Below are positions 31,666 to 40,794 of a stretch of 48,286 nt of DNA, piece by piece (position 1 is the stretch's first letter; the number at the start of each line of letters is the position of its first letter). The notes under the pieces were generated by a model. The model was given only the letters and a program-made list of their open reading frames with translations, did no database searches and had not been told where the DNA came from. The position numbers and the translations under genes were made by a program. Origin of the DNA: Solobacterium sp. (GTDB lineage: Bacteria > Bacillota_I > Bacilli_A > Erysipelotrichales > Erysipelotrichaceae). The stretch is from the NCBI GenBank assembly GCA_017543025.1, contig JAFYGX010000264.1, forward strand, positions 1-48,286, given 5' to 3'.

Positions 31666-34600
31666 ATGAGAAGTTCAGAAAACGAAGCGGCAGTCAGAAT
31701 TCTGAATTACTGGCGCAGAATGGAATTTCTTTCTCAGGAAAGCTATCCGGATGTGCGCCGGATCTGCACAGCTGCAGGAGAGCATAAACTCGCGGTATCC
31801 CGGGGCATTCTTTCACATCGTGCGGTGACGGATTTTCTCGTGTTTCATTCCGATGATCCTTCTCATCTTCTGATCCAGTTTGTCCGGGCAGATATGAAAT
31901 TCTGCATGATGCGGCTCTGCGGTCCGGTTACGGTTTATATCGGCCGGGTGCGCCGGTCTGCCTGCGTGCGCCGGCTTGCGAAATATGCGGAATATCAGGA
32001 GAATCTCGATTTCGGCGAAGAGGGAAGCGAGCTGATTGCCTGTGCATCACTTCAGATTACGCCGGAAGGCAGATATGTGCCGAAGTCTTTATCTCTGTCG
32101 CCGCTGTTATGGACCATTGAGCAGATGCGGCAGTCGTGCCCGCTCACGGAAGAAGACTACCGGATGTCGCTGATCCAGCTGGAAGAACGTCTCGATTTAT
32201 ATGAAGGCAGACATGGAAAGCTGCTGACGACAGCGGATATGAAGCGGGCGATGGCACTGATCGAAGACGAATATGTTCCCGGGAATCTGGAAACATTCAG
32301 CGGGAAGAGCGCAGAGCCGGAAGAGATCATCGGCGGTCTGTTTCAGATGTTTCTCGATGAAACCGCAATGGCAGTGTATCAGTCTGCCCCTTCCGGTTCG
32401 TTTGCCGAAAACCGTCTGACTGAAGAGCTGCGCACCATAAGCGGGTTTCTTGAAGCCGGGGGAGAGGAAGAACTGCCGATACTCCGGTATCTGAATGCAT
32501 TCCGCGGAAAGGAAGAACGGCAGAACCGGATCGATGTACTGTATCCCCGGTCGGCATATTACGAAGACTATAAAGCATTCCTGAGAGAAAACATGCGGGT
32601 GGCGGATGCGCCGGAAGGAAAGTGGCCTGCCTCCGAAGACCCGGAGTTCCTGCGCCAGCTTGCGGTTAATCTTTCCGCTTCCCTGGCAGCCAGCCGGGAT
32701 CATTCGCTGTTTTCCGTCAATACACCTGCCGGTACCGGCAGAACCGAAGTGATCCGCGATCTTGCGGCGGATCATATTGTGAAGCGTGCGCTGCTGCTTG
32801 CGGAGTACGCAGACCCGGATGATGCGTTTGAAGCAGATCCGGCAGAGGGAACCGTCTGTTTCCGTTTCCGGAATGACCGGCTGAATCATTTCGCAATGAC
32901 TGCCGTTTCCCGGAATCCGGTCTCGCTTGCCGAGCTGACGCTCCGTCTGAATGAACTGCCGCAGGAAGAGCAGATCAGTGCAGAGGAGCTGAAGAGCGGA
33001 ATCGGGGATGTCCTTGCGCTCTGGAAGATCAGTGAGACACCCGGAGGACTGCTTCTGCAGCAGGGCGTCAGAGAACTCTGCGGGTCAGAGAACGGCTGGC
33101 TGATCAGTGCGCCGGCTGGTGAAGCGGAAGAATGCGGCCGGCTGTACCAGTCGTTTCTCCATCTGTTTTCCGCAGAAGACGAGCTTGAAGAGCAGGATCG
33201 TCTGAAGACCTATCAGGAAGCACGGGACGAATTCCTGAAGCAGGCGGAGACGGTACAGAGTTACCGGGATGCGCTCCATGAACATGAAGCGCTGTTTTCC
33301 GAGCTGTATGAGGTCAGCAGCCGAATTGCGCCGCTGAAGGAAGACTGCCGCACAAAGCAGGAATATGTCCGCAGCGTGCGGCTGAAGACGCAGGAGGCGA
33401 TCCGCGGATACCGGGAAGAAATACTGCAGAAGGAACAGCAGATCAGAGATCAGAAGGAAATCCTGTCACAGCTGCAGGAGGAATCCAACCGTACGGTTGC
33501 GTTACTGCAGGAGGCAGATGAGGCGATCCGGGAAGCGGAAGCGAAAGCGGAAGAAGCAGGAAAGGCAGTTGGACCGGTTTCCCGGGTGCTGCGCACCTCT
33601 GCGTACCGCATTGCGAAGGAAGAGGAAGAAACCTGGAAGCAGGAAGCGTCTGACAGAAGACAGGAAGAAGAACTGCTTCGCCGGCAGTTCAGCGAGCTGA
33701 CGGATCAGCGGATACAGGAAGAGCAGGAAATCGAGCTTGTGAAGGCAGAGATCGTTTCAGCCGGCGAAGCCATACAGCTGGAAGAAGAAACGAGAGAACA
33801 GGCCGAGGCGGGATTGCGCGCAGCGTATGAAGAACGTCAGAAAGCGGAACTGCGGCTGGAAGAGCTCAGGGGTCAGATCGACGAAATGTACATGCAGGGA
33901 AAGATGCCGGAAGCGGATCGCTTTCTACTGCTGGACGATGCGATGATCGAACAGCTGAATTCCCGTACCGGCGCAGGTCGCGGTGCGCTTAAGGCGCCGT
34001 GGCTTACCAGACGGTATAACCGTGAGCGGGAAAAACTGTTTTTAATGGCAGTCCGTCTGAACCGGGAGTTTGCGGCTGCTTCAAGGGCATGCCGGATCAA
34101 TTACAGCCGGTTCGGATCGCTGTTCGGGTATGGCGCTTCTGAATTCAGTGAAGCTTCCCGCAGAGAAGATCTGGTTACTGCGTTTCAGTGTCTTTCACTG
34201 GTGGTGCCGGTGCTTACAATGACAATCCAGCAGGCGATGAATCTGTTTGCGGGGGTTCTCAAACCCGATATGATCGGTACGCTGGTTTTACTGGACGGAG
34301 GTACCGAAGCGCCGAGAACGGCAGCGGGTGTGCTGTTCCGCAGCCGGCATGTGATTGTAATGGGAGACCCTGCTCAGCTTGGCCCTCAGGTACGGCACGA
34401 AGAATATGTGCTGCGCAATGAGATCGGAAGTGATCTGCCGGAGATTTACCGGGACCAGCGTGCCAGCGTGCAGACCTATGCGGATGAAGCGAATCTGTTC
34501 GGTGCCAGTCTGAAGACGGAATACGGCACATCGGAGTGGGTCGGGTGTCCGCTTCGGGTGCAGAGACGCAGTATTTCACCGATCTTTGAAATATCCAATG

Positions 34601-35976
34601 AGATTGCGTATTGCGGAAGGCTGCTGAAAGGGGCACAGATGCCGGATCGGACAACTGCGGGGAAACTGATCTATCCTTCTTCCCGCTGGATCAGCATTCC
34701 GGGCAGTGAACGCGACAGCGGCAGCCGGTATGTGGAAGCGCAGGGAGAAGAAGTCTGCCGGATGCTGGAGGCGTCATTCCGCAGAGTCAGCGAACGCGGA
34801 GATTCTGACGGGAAACCGGATCTGTTTATCATGAGCCCGTTTGAGTCGGTCGTGCAGGGGGTGCGGGACGCCATTTCCCGGTATTGCCGGCAGAAGGGAG
34901 AGAATACAAAGATCGATGCGCACTGGATTCTGAATGAAACCCGCCGCCGCATCGGAACAACAAGGGACTTTCTCGCAGAGGAAGCAGATGAAGTGATTTT
35001 TGTGCTGGGCTGCGATTCGTCTTCCGAGGGTGCCCGGGCGATTTCGCTGGTCGGTGCAGCGGAAGTGAATACAGCGCTGACCCGCGCAAAATACTGTGCC
35101 TATGTGATCGCAGATGAAACGGTGTGGCGCCATAATGCGGTGCTGAATACCGTGAAGCACATCATGGATACGCTGGGATTCCGGCGGATGAAGGAAATCG
35201 AACGGCAGAGGCTTTCGGCAGGCGAATCGGATATCCGTCTCAGGGAAGCGGTACTGCTGATTCCGGGGAGCCGTCAGTTTACGGTGACGGAGACGAAGAA
35301 TCCGGACCGGATTTCGGATTACGATGCGGATACGTCATATCTCGTACGCAGCTTTGAAACGATGCGGGCTGATGAGAGCCCGGATCCGCAGCTGCTGGCG
35401 CTGTTCGGCATCCGGGAACCGGACGCATTGCAGGAGCTGCCGGAGGAAATGCGGGATAATCTGCTTACTGCGGTTTATCTGTACGGGATTCTGGAACCGG
35501 CATGGCGGTGCAGAATCGATGCGGACGGCGGTGCAGTCGGAGTATTGCTGTTTCGGGTCATGGAGCTGCAGGTATGCCGGTGCTTTGCGGATCTGCTGCG
35601 AAGCGTACTGCCGGAGCAGAATATCATTACCGCAAAGGAGCCAAGGGAGATTATCCGTCTGAAAGACGCAGTGAACGATGAACTGACACTCGGGGTGATC
35701 GATATTGCGATCCGGGCGAATCTGAAGCGGCTCGGAAGCTATGGCGAAGCGCATGGCTGTCCGGAACTTGACGAAGCCTGGTGGAATACCTTTGAAAAAC
35801 GTCTGAATATCTTCCGCATGCTGAGACGGGATGCATTGCGCAGCGGAATGATGCGGCGCAGTGTGATCAATAATCTCATCAGTCTGCTGTTCCGTCAGAA
35901 TGCGAATACCCATACCGTCGGGCTGATGATGGAGTGTGAAAACGGCCGGAAGCTGCTGGCACAGGGGCAGTCCTGA
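31666..35976 (+). CDS. Large SF1 (UPF1/DNA2-like) helicase-related protein with altered Walker motifs
   Basis: A 1436-residue protein. Residues 1-340 are an N-terminal region that I cannot assign. The helicase core begins at Walker A TPAGTGRTE (353-361), where the Lys is Arg359. A long Glu/Gln-rich coiled coil fills about 505-740, as an insertion within the core. Walker B is LVLLDGGTEAP (873-883); the DEAGQ/DEAS motif of relatives has become DGGTE, so the catalytic Glu is missing. Motif III VMGDPAQLGPQV is kept. Domain 2 motifs follow: LFIMSPFESVVQGVR, IGTTRDFLAEEADEVIF, and VNTALTRAKYCAYVI (motif VI Arg kept). The C-terminal 250 residues are unassigned. Hydrolysis is probably weak or lost. 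AACGGAG precedes the ATG. It is a single-gene unit, with a terminator behind it. Confidence 0.8.
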   Translation: MRSSENEAAVRILNYWRRMEFLSQESYPDVRRICTAAGEHKLAVSRGILSHRAVTDFLVFHSDDPSHLLIQFVRADMKFCMMRLCGPVTVYIGRVRRSACVRRLAKYAEYQENLDFGEEGSELIACASLQITPEGRYVPKSLSLSPLLWTIEQMRQSCPLTEEDYRMSLIQLEERLDLYEGRHGKLLTTADMKRAMALIEDEYVPGNLETFSGKSAEPEEIIGGLFQMFLDETAMAVYQSAPSGSFAENRLTEELRTISGFLEAGGEEELPILRYLNAFRGKEERQNRIDVLYPRSAYYEDYKAFLRENMRVADAPEGKWPASEDPEFLRQLAVNLSASLAASRDHSLFSVNTPAGTGRTEVIRDLAADHIVKRALLLAEYADPDDAFEADPAEGTVCFRFRNDRLNHFAMTAVSRNPVSLAELTLRLNELPQEEQISAEELKSGIGDVLALWKISETPGGLLLQQGVRELCGSENGWLISAPAGEAEECGRLYQSFLHLFSAEDELEEQDRLKTYQEARDEFLKQAETVQSYRDALHEHEALFSELYEVSSRIAPLKEDCRTKQEYVRSVRLKTQEAIRGYREEILQKEQQIRDQKEILSQLQEESNRTVALLQEADEAIREAEAKAEEAGKAVGPVSRVLRTSAYRIAKEEEETWKQEASDRRQEEELLRRQFSELTDQRIQEEQEIELVKAEIVSAGEAIQLEEETREQAEAGLRAAYEERQKAELRLEELRGQIDEMYMQGKMPEADRFLLLDDAMIEQLNSRTGAGRGALKAPWLTRRYNREREKLFLMAVRLNREFAAASRACRINYSRFGSLFGYGASEFSEASRREDLVTAFQCLSLVVPVLTMTIQQAMNLFAGVLKPDMIGTLVLLDGGTEAPRTAAGVLFRSRHVIVMGDPAQLGPQVRHEEYVLRNEIGSDLPEIYRDQRASVQTYADEANLFGASLKTEYGTSEWVGCPLRVQRRSISPIFEISNEIAYCGRLLKGAQMPDRTTAGKLIYPSSRWISIPGSERDSGSRYVEAQGEEVCRMLEASFRRVSERGDSDGKPDLFIMSPFESVVQGVRDAISRYCRQKGENTKIDAHWILNETRRRIGTTRDFLAEEADEVIFVLGCDSSSEGARAISLVGAAEVNTALTRAKYCAYVIADETVWRHNAVLNTVKHIMDTLGFRRMKEIERQRLSAGESDIRLREAVLLIPGSRQFTVTETKNPDRISDYDADTSYLVRSFETMRADESPDPQLLALFGIREPDALQELPEEMRDNLLTAVYLYGILEPAWRCRIDADGGAVGVLLFRVMELQVCRCFADLLRSVLPEQNIITAKEPREIIRLKDAVNDELTLGVIDIAIRANLKRLGSYGEAHGCPELDEAWWNTFEKRLNIFRMLRRDALRSGMMRRSVINNLISLLFRQNANTHTVGLMMECENGRKLLAQGQS

Positions 35977-36010
35977 ACCTGCGCCTGCAGATATGTATCG
36001 GATACAGAAG

Positions 36011-36047
36011 AACGTCCGTTCTGCGGAAACGCGGAGCGGACGTTTCT
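36011..36047 (+). terminator. Terminator of the helicase-like gene
   Basis: AACGTCCG and CGGACGTT with an inner GCG/CGC pair, then TTTCTG. Confidence 0.75.
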
Positions 36048-36068
36048 GCAAATAAACATGCAGGACAA

Positions 36069-36098
36069 TTGAGAATTTGCCATCGTGCATGGCATGAT
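36069..36098 (+). promoter_or_regulatory. Promoter of the nucleotidase with inverted repeat
   Basis: TTGAGA (36069-36074), an 18-base spacer, TG-G-CATGAT (-10 at 36093-36098). Within the spacer GCCAT-CGTGC-ATGGC (36079-36093) is a perfect inverted repeat, placed where a repressor would block the polymerase. Confidence 0.5.
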
Positions 36099-36123
36099 AG
36101 AGATAACGGAGAAGGAGTCTGTT

Positions 36124-37584
36124 ATGGCAAAGAAACGACTGACAATTCTGCACTCGAATGATCTGCATGGAGATTTTCTGCCGGCGGTAAAAGACGGCCG
36201 GACGGTCGGTGGGCTTCCGCTGCTGTCGGGGTATATCAACCGGGTACGGAAGGAAGAAAAAAATGTGCTTTATGTCATTGCGGGAGATATGTTCCGCGGG
36301 TCGATCATCGACCAGGAATATCTCGGTTTATCAACGATTGATCTGGTGAACCTCATGCGGCCGGATGTGACAGCGCTCGGCAATCATGAAGTGGACTATG
36401 GCGTCGCGCATCTTCTGTTTCTTGAGAAATGCGCCCGGTTTCCGATCATCAATGCGAATCTTTATGTCACACTGAACAGCACGCGTCTGTTTCGGCCGTA
36501 TATGAATGTCGAGATTGACGGAATGCGCATTCTGTTTATCGGCATCCTGACGGAGGAGGTGCTGAGCTCCACCAGGAGTGAAAAGGTGATCGGCAGCTTC
36601 ATTGATATTGATGAGGCTGCGCGGGAAGTCGGCGTGATCTGCGATAACTACCGCACCAAGGATACCAGCATCACCGTGCTTCTGACGCATATCGGAATTG
36701 AAGAAGACCGGAAGCTGGCAGAGAAGCTGAACAGCGATCTCGGGGTGGATATGATTATCGGCGGTCATTCGCATACGATGATGGACGAAATGGAAGTGGT
36801 CAACGGGATACCGATTGTGCAGGCCTATACGGGAACCGGACAGATCGGCCGGTTTGATATCGAATTCGATAGCTGGCGCAAACGGATCACGGATCTGAAA
36901 TGGAAGTGCGTGCGGATTGATGAAGACGCCGCAGAGCCGGATGCGGTAATGGAAGAACTGCTGGATTCCTACCGTTCGGTGACGGACCGCAAATACAAGC
37001 GGATCGTAACCCGGCTGGCAAGAAAGCTGACGCATCCTTCCCGGATTCAGGAGACAGAGCTCGGCAACCTGTATGCGGATATTCTGCAGGATGAAAGCAG
37101 CTTTGATCTGATGCTGCTGGGGTCGGGTTCGATCCGGAAGAAGGAATTCGGGCCGATTGTCGAATACCAGGATATGCTGGAAAATACTCCGTTTGATGAT
37201 GCATTGTGGATGCTGGAAGTCACCGGGGAACAGCTGCGGCGGATGGTGATGCATATCATGCGGGATGATGCGTGGGAAGGACATACAGAGTTCTATCAGT
37301 ATTCCCACGGGATGCGCATCACATACCGTAAATCCACGCATACACTGGAGAAATTCGAGTTCCGCGGGCAGGAAATCCAGCCGGAACAGCGGATTCTGAT
37401 TGCGATGCAGAATTATCATTTTGTGAATTTTGATGAATTCTTCGGCGTTCCGCTTGCGGAAGTCAGCCGGAATCTGAAACCCCGGATTATCGCGACATCC
37501 GTGCAGAATATTGTGGAAGAGTATTTCTCTACCCACAGCGGGCTTGATGCGCAGATTGAGGGAAGAATCACTCTGCTTGAGTGA
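36124..37584 (+). CDS. Cytosolic 5'-nucleotidase / metallophosphatase
   Basis: A 486-residue protein of the UshA-type family: an N-terminal calcineurin-like phosphatase with LHSNDLHGDF, IAGDMFRGS, ALGNHEVDYG, LLTHIG and GGHSHT metal motifs, then the 5'-nucleotidase C-terminal domain (about 290-486). No signal peptide is present, so unlike most relatives it should act inside the cell, as YunD does in Bacillus. Substrates are probably nucleotides or dinucleotides. The ATG at 36124 follows GAAGGAG by five bases and is preferred over an in-frame ATG at 36085 that overlaps the -10. Confidence 0.9.
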   Translation: MAKKRLTILHSNDLHGDFLPAVKDGRTVGGLPLLSGYINRVRKEEKNVLYVIAGDMFRGSIIDQEYLGLSTIDLVNLMRPDVTALGNHEVDYGVAHLLFLEKCARFPIINANLYVTLNSTRLFRPYMNVEIDGMRILFIGILTEEVLSSTRSEKVIGSFIDIDEAAREVGVICDNYRTKDTSITVLLTHIGIEEDRKLAEKLNSDLGVDMIIGGHSHTMMDEMEVVNGIPIVQAYTGTGQIGRFDIEFDSWRKRITDLKWKCVRIDEDAAEPDAVMEELLDSYRSVTDRKYKRIVTRLARKLTHPSRIQETELGNLYADILQDESSFDLMLLGSGSIRKKEFGPIVEYQDMLENTPFDDALWMLEVTGEQLRRMVMHIMRDDAWEGHTEFYQYSHGMRITYRKSTHTLEKFEFRGQEIQPEQRILIAMQNYHFVNFDEFFGVPLAEVSRNLKPRIIATSVQNIVEEYFSTHSGLDAQIEGRITLLE

Positions 37585-37596
37585 TTGTCCGTGGAT

Positions 37597-37602
37597 TATA
37601 AT
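37597..37602 (+). promoter_or_regulatory. Possible -10 ahead of the DUF308 gene
   Basis: TATAAT, 30 bases before the ATG, without a proper -35. The nucleotidase transcript may also read on, since no terminator lies between. Confidence 0.4.
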
Positions 37603-37632
37603 AGAAGAAACGTTCCATGGAGGTAACTGAAT

Positions 37633-38457
37633 ATGCAAGATAAAATCAAATGGGCTTCCATTTCCACTGCTGCGGTATATGTGGTTGCGGGAATTGCCCT
37701 TCTGCTGTATCCGGGGCAGATCCGTCAGATGTTCTGCGATCTGTTCGGCATTGCGATGATTGTTTACGGAATCATCAATATCGTTGTCTATTTCATGATC
37801 GATATCCGTGAATCGCTGTACCGGAATGATTTTTCATCCGGAATTATCAAAATCCTGCTGGGCGTCATGGTGATTTATCATAAGGAAATGTTCGCGCAGA
37901 TCATTCCGTTCCTGCTTGCGATTGCCATTATCGCCAGCGGCTTCTCCAAGCTGCAGGACGGCGTGGACGCTGCCCGGATCGGGTATCCCCGCAGCTGGAT
38001 GTATGTGATTCTGGCAATCATTTCCGTAGGATGCGGAGTTGTTGTGCTGTTTGACTTCATCAGAGACCCGGACAAACTGCTGCAGTTTTCCGGTGCTGCG
38101 CTGCTTTACAGCGGTCTGACAGATCTTTTCTCCACGCTTTCGCTTTCCGGCAAGATCCGCAGATTCCTGCAGAACGGAGGAATTATCAAACCGAAACCGG
38201 AAGAGAAAAAAGGAGAAACCGAGGAGCCTTCAAGCACTGCGCAGTATGTGAACTGGAATACGAGTGCAGAAGGAATGGAAGCCATCCGGGAGGACCGTTA
38301 CCCGGTTCATCCGATTCCTGCCCTGGCTGAGCCGAAGCCGGTGATTCCGGAGGTGGTGAACCCGGAAGAAGAGACGGTCAATGCGGTACCGGCTGAGCCG
38401 CTAGAAGAAAAACCGGAAGAAAAAACAGAAGATAAACCGGAAGAAACTGCAGAATAA
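37633..38457 (+). CDS. DUF308 (HdeD-like) membrane protein with acidic tail
   Basis: A 274-residue membrane protein. Six hydrophobic helices fill about residues 8-180 in the paired layout of DUF308/HdeD proteins (VYVVAGIALLLYPG ... FGIAMIVYGIINIVVYF). The last 90 residues are a soluble, Pro/Glu-rich tail ending in KPEEKTEDKPEETAE, likely cytoplasmic and disordered. The function of the family is unknown outside acid resistance in enterics. GGAGG precedes the start. The aldose epimerase follows after 32 bases and is probably co-transcribed. Confidence 0.85.
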   Translation: MQDKIKWASISTAAVYVVAGIALLLYPGQIRQMFCDLFGIAMIVYGIINIVVYFMIDIRESLYRNDFSSGIIKILLGVMVIYHKEMFAQIIPFLLAIAIIASGFSKLQDGVDAARIGYPRSWMYVILAIISVGCGVVVLFDFIRDPDKLLQFSGAALLYSGLTDLFSTLSLSGKIRRFLQNGGIIKPKPEEKKGETEEPSSTAQYVNWNTSAEGMEAIREDRYPVHPIPALAEPKPVIPEVVNPEEETVNAVPAEPLEEKPEEKTEDKPEETAE

Positions 38458-38489
38458 GCAGAATCATACAGAAAGAAAGAGGAAAAGCA

Positions 38490-39356
38490 ATGGCAAAGCT
38501 GAGTGAAGGAATTTATGAACAGCATGGCACATCGTTTCGTACACTGACCCTGACAGATGGCGGCTGTTCCATTACGGTAGCACCGGAACGGGGCGGCATG
38601 ATGATATCCATGAAAAAGGGAGAAGAGGAGTACGTGTGGCTGCGCGACAGGAACTTCGAGTCGACCGAACGTCCGCGCTGTGCGGTTCCGATTCTGTTTC
38701 CCTGCTGCGGAGCGCCGAAGGACGGCGTTCATATCTTCGGCGGAAAAGGATATCCGATGGAGAATCATGGTCTGGCAGATCTGGTCGCATGGAATGTGAA
38801 GCGGGCAGACGACAGTGCGGTTGAGCTGGAACTGAAAGAAAACGGACTGACGCGGTTTGTTTATCCGTTCCCGTTCCGTCTGGTGCAGAAATATGAACTG
38901 AACGGTCCGAAAGCGACACTGACCCTGACGGTGGAAAATACCGGAAGTGAAACAATGCCGTTCAGCGTCGGGTATCATCCGTATTTCTGCATCAGCGATA
39001 TTGAAAATGTCACATTTGACGTGCATGCGGAAACCGCCGGCAAGGCCTGGCATTCCGAGCTGGTACCGATGCGTGAAGCAGCGGCATTCCGGCATACGGA
39101 TGCCAGTGAGCAGATGATCAATATGCGCGGGGTGAAGAGCCCGATGATTCTCAGAGACAGCGGCAATGGCCATACTGTACGGCTGGATTTTGATGAGAAG
39201 TTCACGAATGCGGTGCTCTGGGAACAGGAAGCGGAGTCCTTCATTGCGATGGAACCGTGGAACGGTTGGCCGAACAGCGTCAATGAACCGGGCAGACATG
39301 AAGAACTCGCTCCGGGACAGACAATGACCTTTATCTGGTCCATTACGATTGACTGA
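38490..39356 (+). CDS. Aldose 1-epimerase family protein
   Basis: A 288-residue galactose mutarotase-like protein of the LacX/YeaD type, which interconverts sugar anomers. Key marks are GKGYPMENHGLADL (first catalytic His), VGYHPYFCI (second His), and FIAMEPWNGWPNS toward the end, near the expected acid. The Leu/Ile-rich beta-sandwich layout and length are normal. No sugar operon is nearby, so the substrate cannot be named. AAAGAGG precedes the ATG. Confidence 0.88.
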   Translation: MAKLSEGIYEQHGTSFRTLTLTDGGCSITVAPERGGMMISMKKGEEEYVWLRDRNFESTERPRCAVPILFPCCGAPKDGVHIFGGKGYPMENHGLADLVAWNVKRADDSAVELELKENGLTRFVYPFPFRLVQKYELNGPKATLTLTVENTGSETMPFSVGYHPYFCISDIENVTFDVHAETAGKAWHSELVPMREAAAFRHTDASEQMINMRGVKSPMILRDSGNGHTVRLDFDEKFTNAVLWEQEAESFIAMEPWNGWPNSVNEPGRHEELAPGQTMTFIWSITID

Positions 39357-39372
39357 AAATAGGTACATAGAG

Positions 39373-39420
39373 CCGGCATGAACGGAATGTGTAATTCCGT
39401 CTGTGCCGGTTTTCTGTTTC
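39373..39420 (+). terminator. Terminator after the aldose epimerase
   Basis: Outer CCGGCA/TGCCGG and inner ACGGAAT/ATTCCGT arms make a long stem, followed by TTTTCTGTTT. Confidence 0.92.
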
Positions 39421-39522
39421 ATAAACCTTCAGATCTGGATTTCCTGGCCGCGGCAGGAAGCCGACGGGGTTCATTCGGGGTTTCGGGATGCACGGCAGCC
39501 GCGCTGTCAGGATGCCGTTTGC

Positions 39523-39551
39523 TTTTCATTCCGGATCAATCGGCATAAAAT
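39523..39551 (+). promoter_or_regulatory. Possible promoter of lgt
   Basis: TTTTCA (39523-39528), a 17-base spacer and TAAAAT (39546-39551), 20 bases before the ATG. Confidence 0.45.
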
Positions 39552-39571
39552 GATACCCGGAGGTTCTTTTT

Positions 39572-40336
39572 ATGTATAATGACTGGCTGAAAATCGGTTC
39601 ATTTACGATTCATGGCTATGGTGTAATGATCGGGATCGGAATCCTGGCTGCGTTCTTTGTCGGGGAGCGTCTGGCAAAAAAACACGGGCTTTCTTCGGAT
39701 GAACTGGATAACCTGATCTTTGTGTGTCTGATAACCGGATTTCTCGGATCGAAACTGACCTATATCCTGACGAATTTTCGGGATTTTCTCACCCGTCCTG
39801 CAGCGTATCTCAGCCCGGATGGCTGGGTCGTCTGGGGCGGCATCATCGGCGGCCTGCTCGGCGGGTATGCGTGGTGCAGGTTCCGGAAGCTGGATTTCAT
39901 GGCTTACTGCAATCTTTCGGTGATCATCGTAGCGCTGGCGCAGGGGTTCGGAAGGATCGGATGCTTCTTTGCGGGCTGCTGCTATGGCAAGGAAACGACC
40001 GGCCCGGGAATCGTATTTCCCGAAGGGTCACTGGCACCTGCGGGCGTCCGGCTGATTCCGACGCAGCTGATCTCTTCCTTCGGAGACTTTGTGCTGTTCT
40101 ATGTGCTGTATAAGATGTATGAGGATCCGAAAACAGAGAATAAGACCGCTGCAGCGTACCTGATTCTTTACAGTATCGGGCGGTTTGTGATTGAATTTTT
40201 CCGGGGAGATGAGGCACGCGGATTCATCATGGGGCTGTCTACATCTCAGTTTATTTCGATTATCATGTTTGTAATCGGTGTCATCATACTGGTGAAATAC
40301 AGCAGAGCGAAAGCAAATACAGAAGGAGAAAACTAA
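39572..40336 (+). CDS. lgt: Prolipoprotein diacylglyceryl transferase
   Basis: A 254-residue, seven-helix membrane enzyme that attaches diacylglycerol to the lipobox Cys of prelipoproteins. The HGY motif is in FTIHGYGVM, and the signature is QGFGRIGCFFAGCCYG, a variant in which the Asn and Glu positions of the classical GRIGNFINGEL are Cys/Ala, seen in other Firmicutes. The last conserved motif is GRFVIEFFRGDE. GGAGG precedes the ATG. It should act on the LAGC lipoprotein at 28449. The rpiB ATG overlaps its stop by one base. Confidence 0.93.
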   Translation: MYNDWLKIGSFTIHGYGVMIGIGILAAFFVGERLAKKHGLSSDELDNLIFVCLITGFLGSKLTYILTNFRDFLTRPAAYLSPDGWVVWGGIIGGLLGGYAWCRFRKLDFMAYCNLSVIIVALAQGFGRIGCFFAGCCYGKETTGPGIVFPEGSLAPAGVRLIPTQLISSFGDFVLFYVLYKMYEDPKTENKTAAAYLILYSIGRFVIEFFRGDEARGFIMGLSTSQFISIIMFVIGVIILVKYSRAKANTEGEN

Positions 40337-40794
40337 TGAAGAAGATTATTTTCGGAAATGACCACAGTGCGGTGGATCTGAAGAAAGAGCTGATTCCCTA
40401 TGTGGAAGCCAAGGGATATGAAGTTGTCAATGTCGGGACGGATTCTTATGAGGCAATCGATTATCCGGTGATTGGCGAACAGATTGCCAATATGGTAGCG
40501 AATGGCGAAGGAGACCTCGGCATTGCGATCTGCGGAACAGGCCTCGGCATCAGTCTTGCCTGCAACAAGGTAAACGGCATCCGTGCCTGCGTATGTTCGG
40601 ACGCCTATACGGCACGCTACAGCCGTCTTCATAACAACTGCAACATTCTCTGCTTTGGCGCCCGGGTGATCGGACCGGAAACGGCAAAGCTTCTGATTGA
40701 TGAATTCCTCGATACGGAGTTTGAGGGCGGCCGGCATGCACGCCGGGTAGGCCTGATCATGGATATCGAGCGCAGAAACAGGGAACAGGGATGA
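40336..40794 (+). CDS. rpiB: Ribose-5-phosphate isomerase B
   Basis: A 152-residue RpiB/LacAB sugar-phosphate isomerase that interconverts ribose 5-phosphate and ribulose 5-phosphate. Motifs: GNDHSAVDLKKEL, YPVIGEQIA, the catalytic Cys in AICGTGLGISLACNK, HNNCNILCFGAR, and GGRHARRV. LacA/LacB are possible alternatives, but one gene alone favours RpiB. GAAGGAG precedes it. It overlaps lgt by one base and the next gene by four. Confidence 0.93.
   Translation: MKKIIFGNDHSAVDLKKELIPYVEAKGYEVVNVGTDSYEAIDYPVIGEQIANMVANGEGDLGIAICGTGLGISLACNKVNGIRACVCSDAYTARYSRLHNNCNILCFGARVIGPETAKLLIDEFLDTEFEGGRHARRVGLIMDIERRNREQG

Noticed and set aside
36085..36123. Longer N-terminus of the nucleotidase from 36085
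   Set aside because: That ATG falls within the promoter spacer; the ATG at 36124 has a strong GAAGGAG site.
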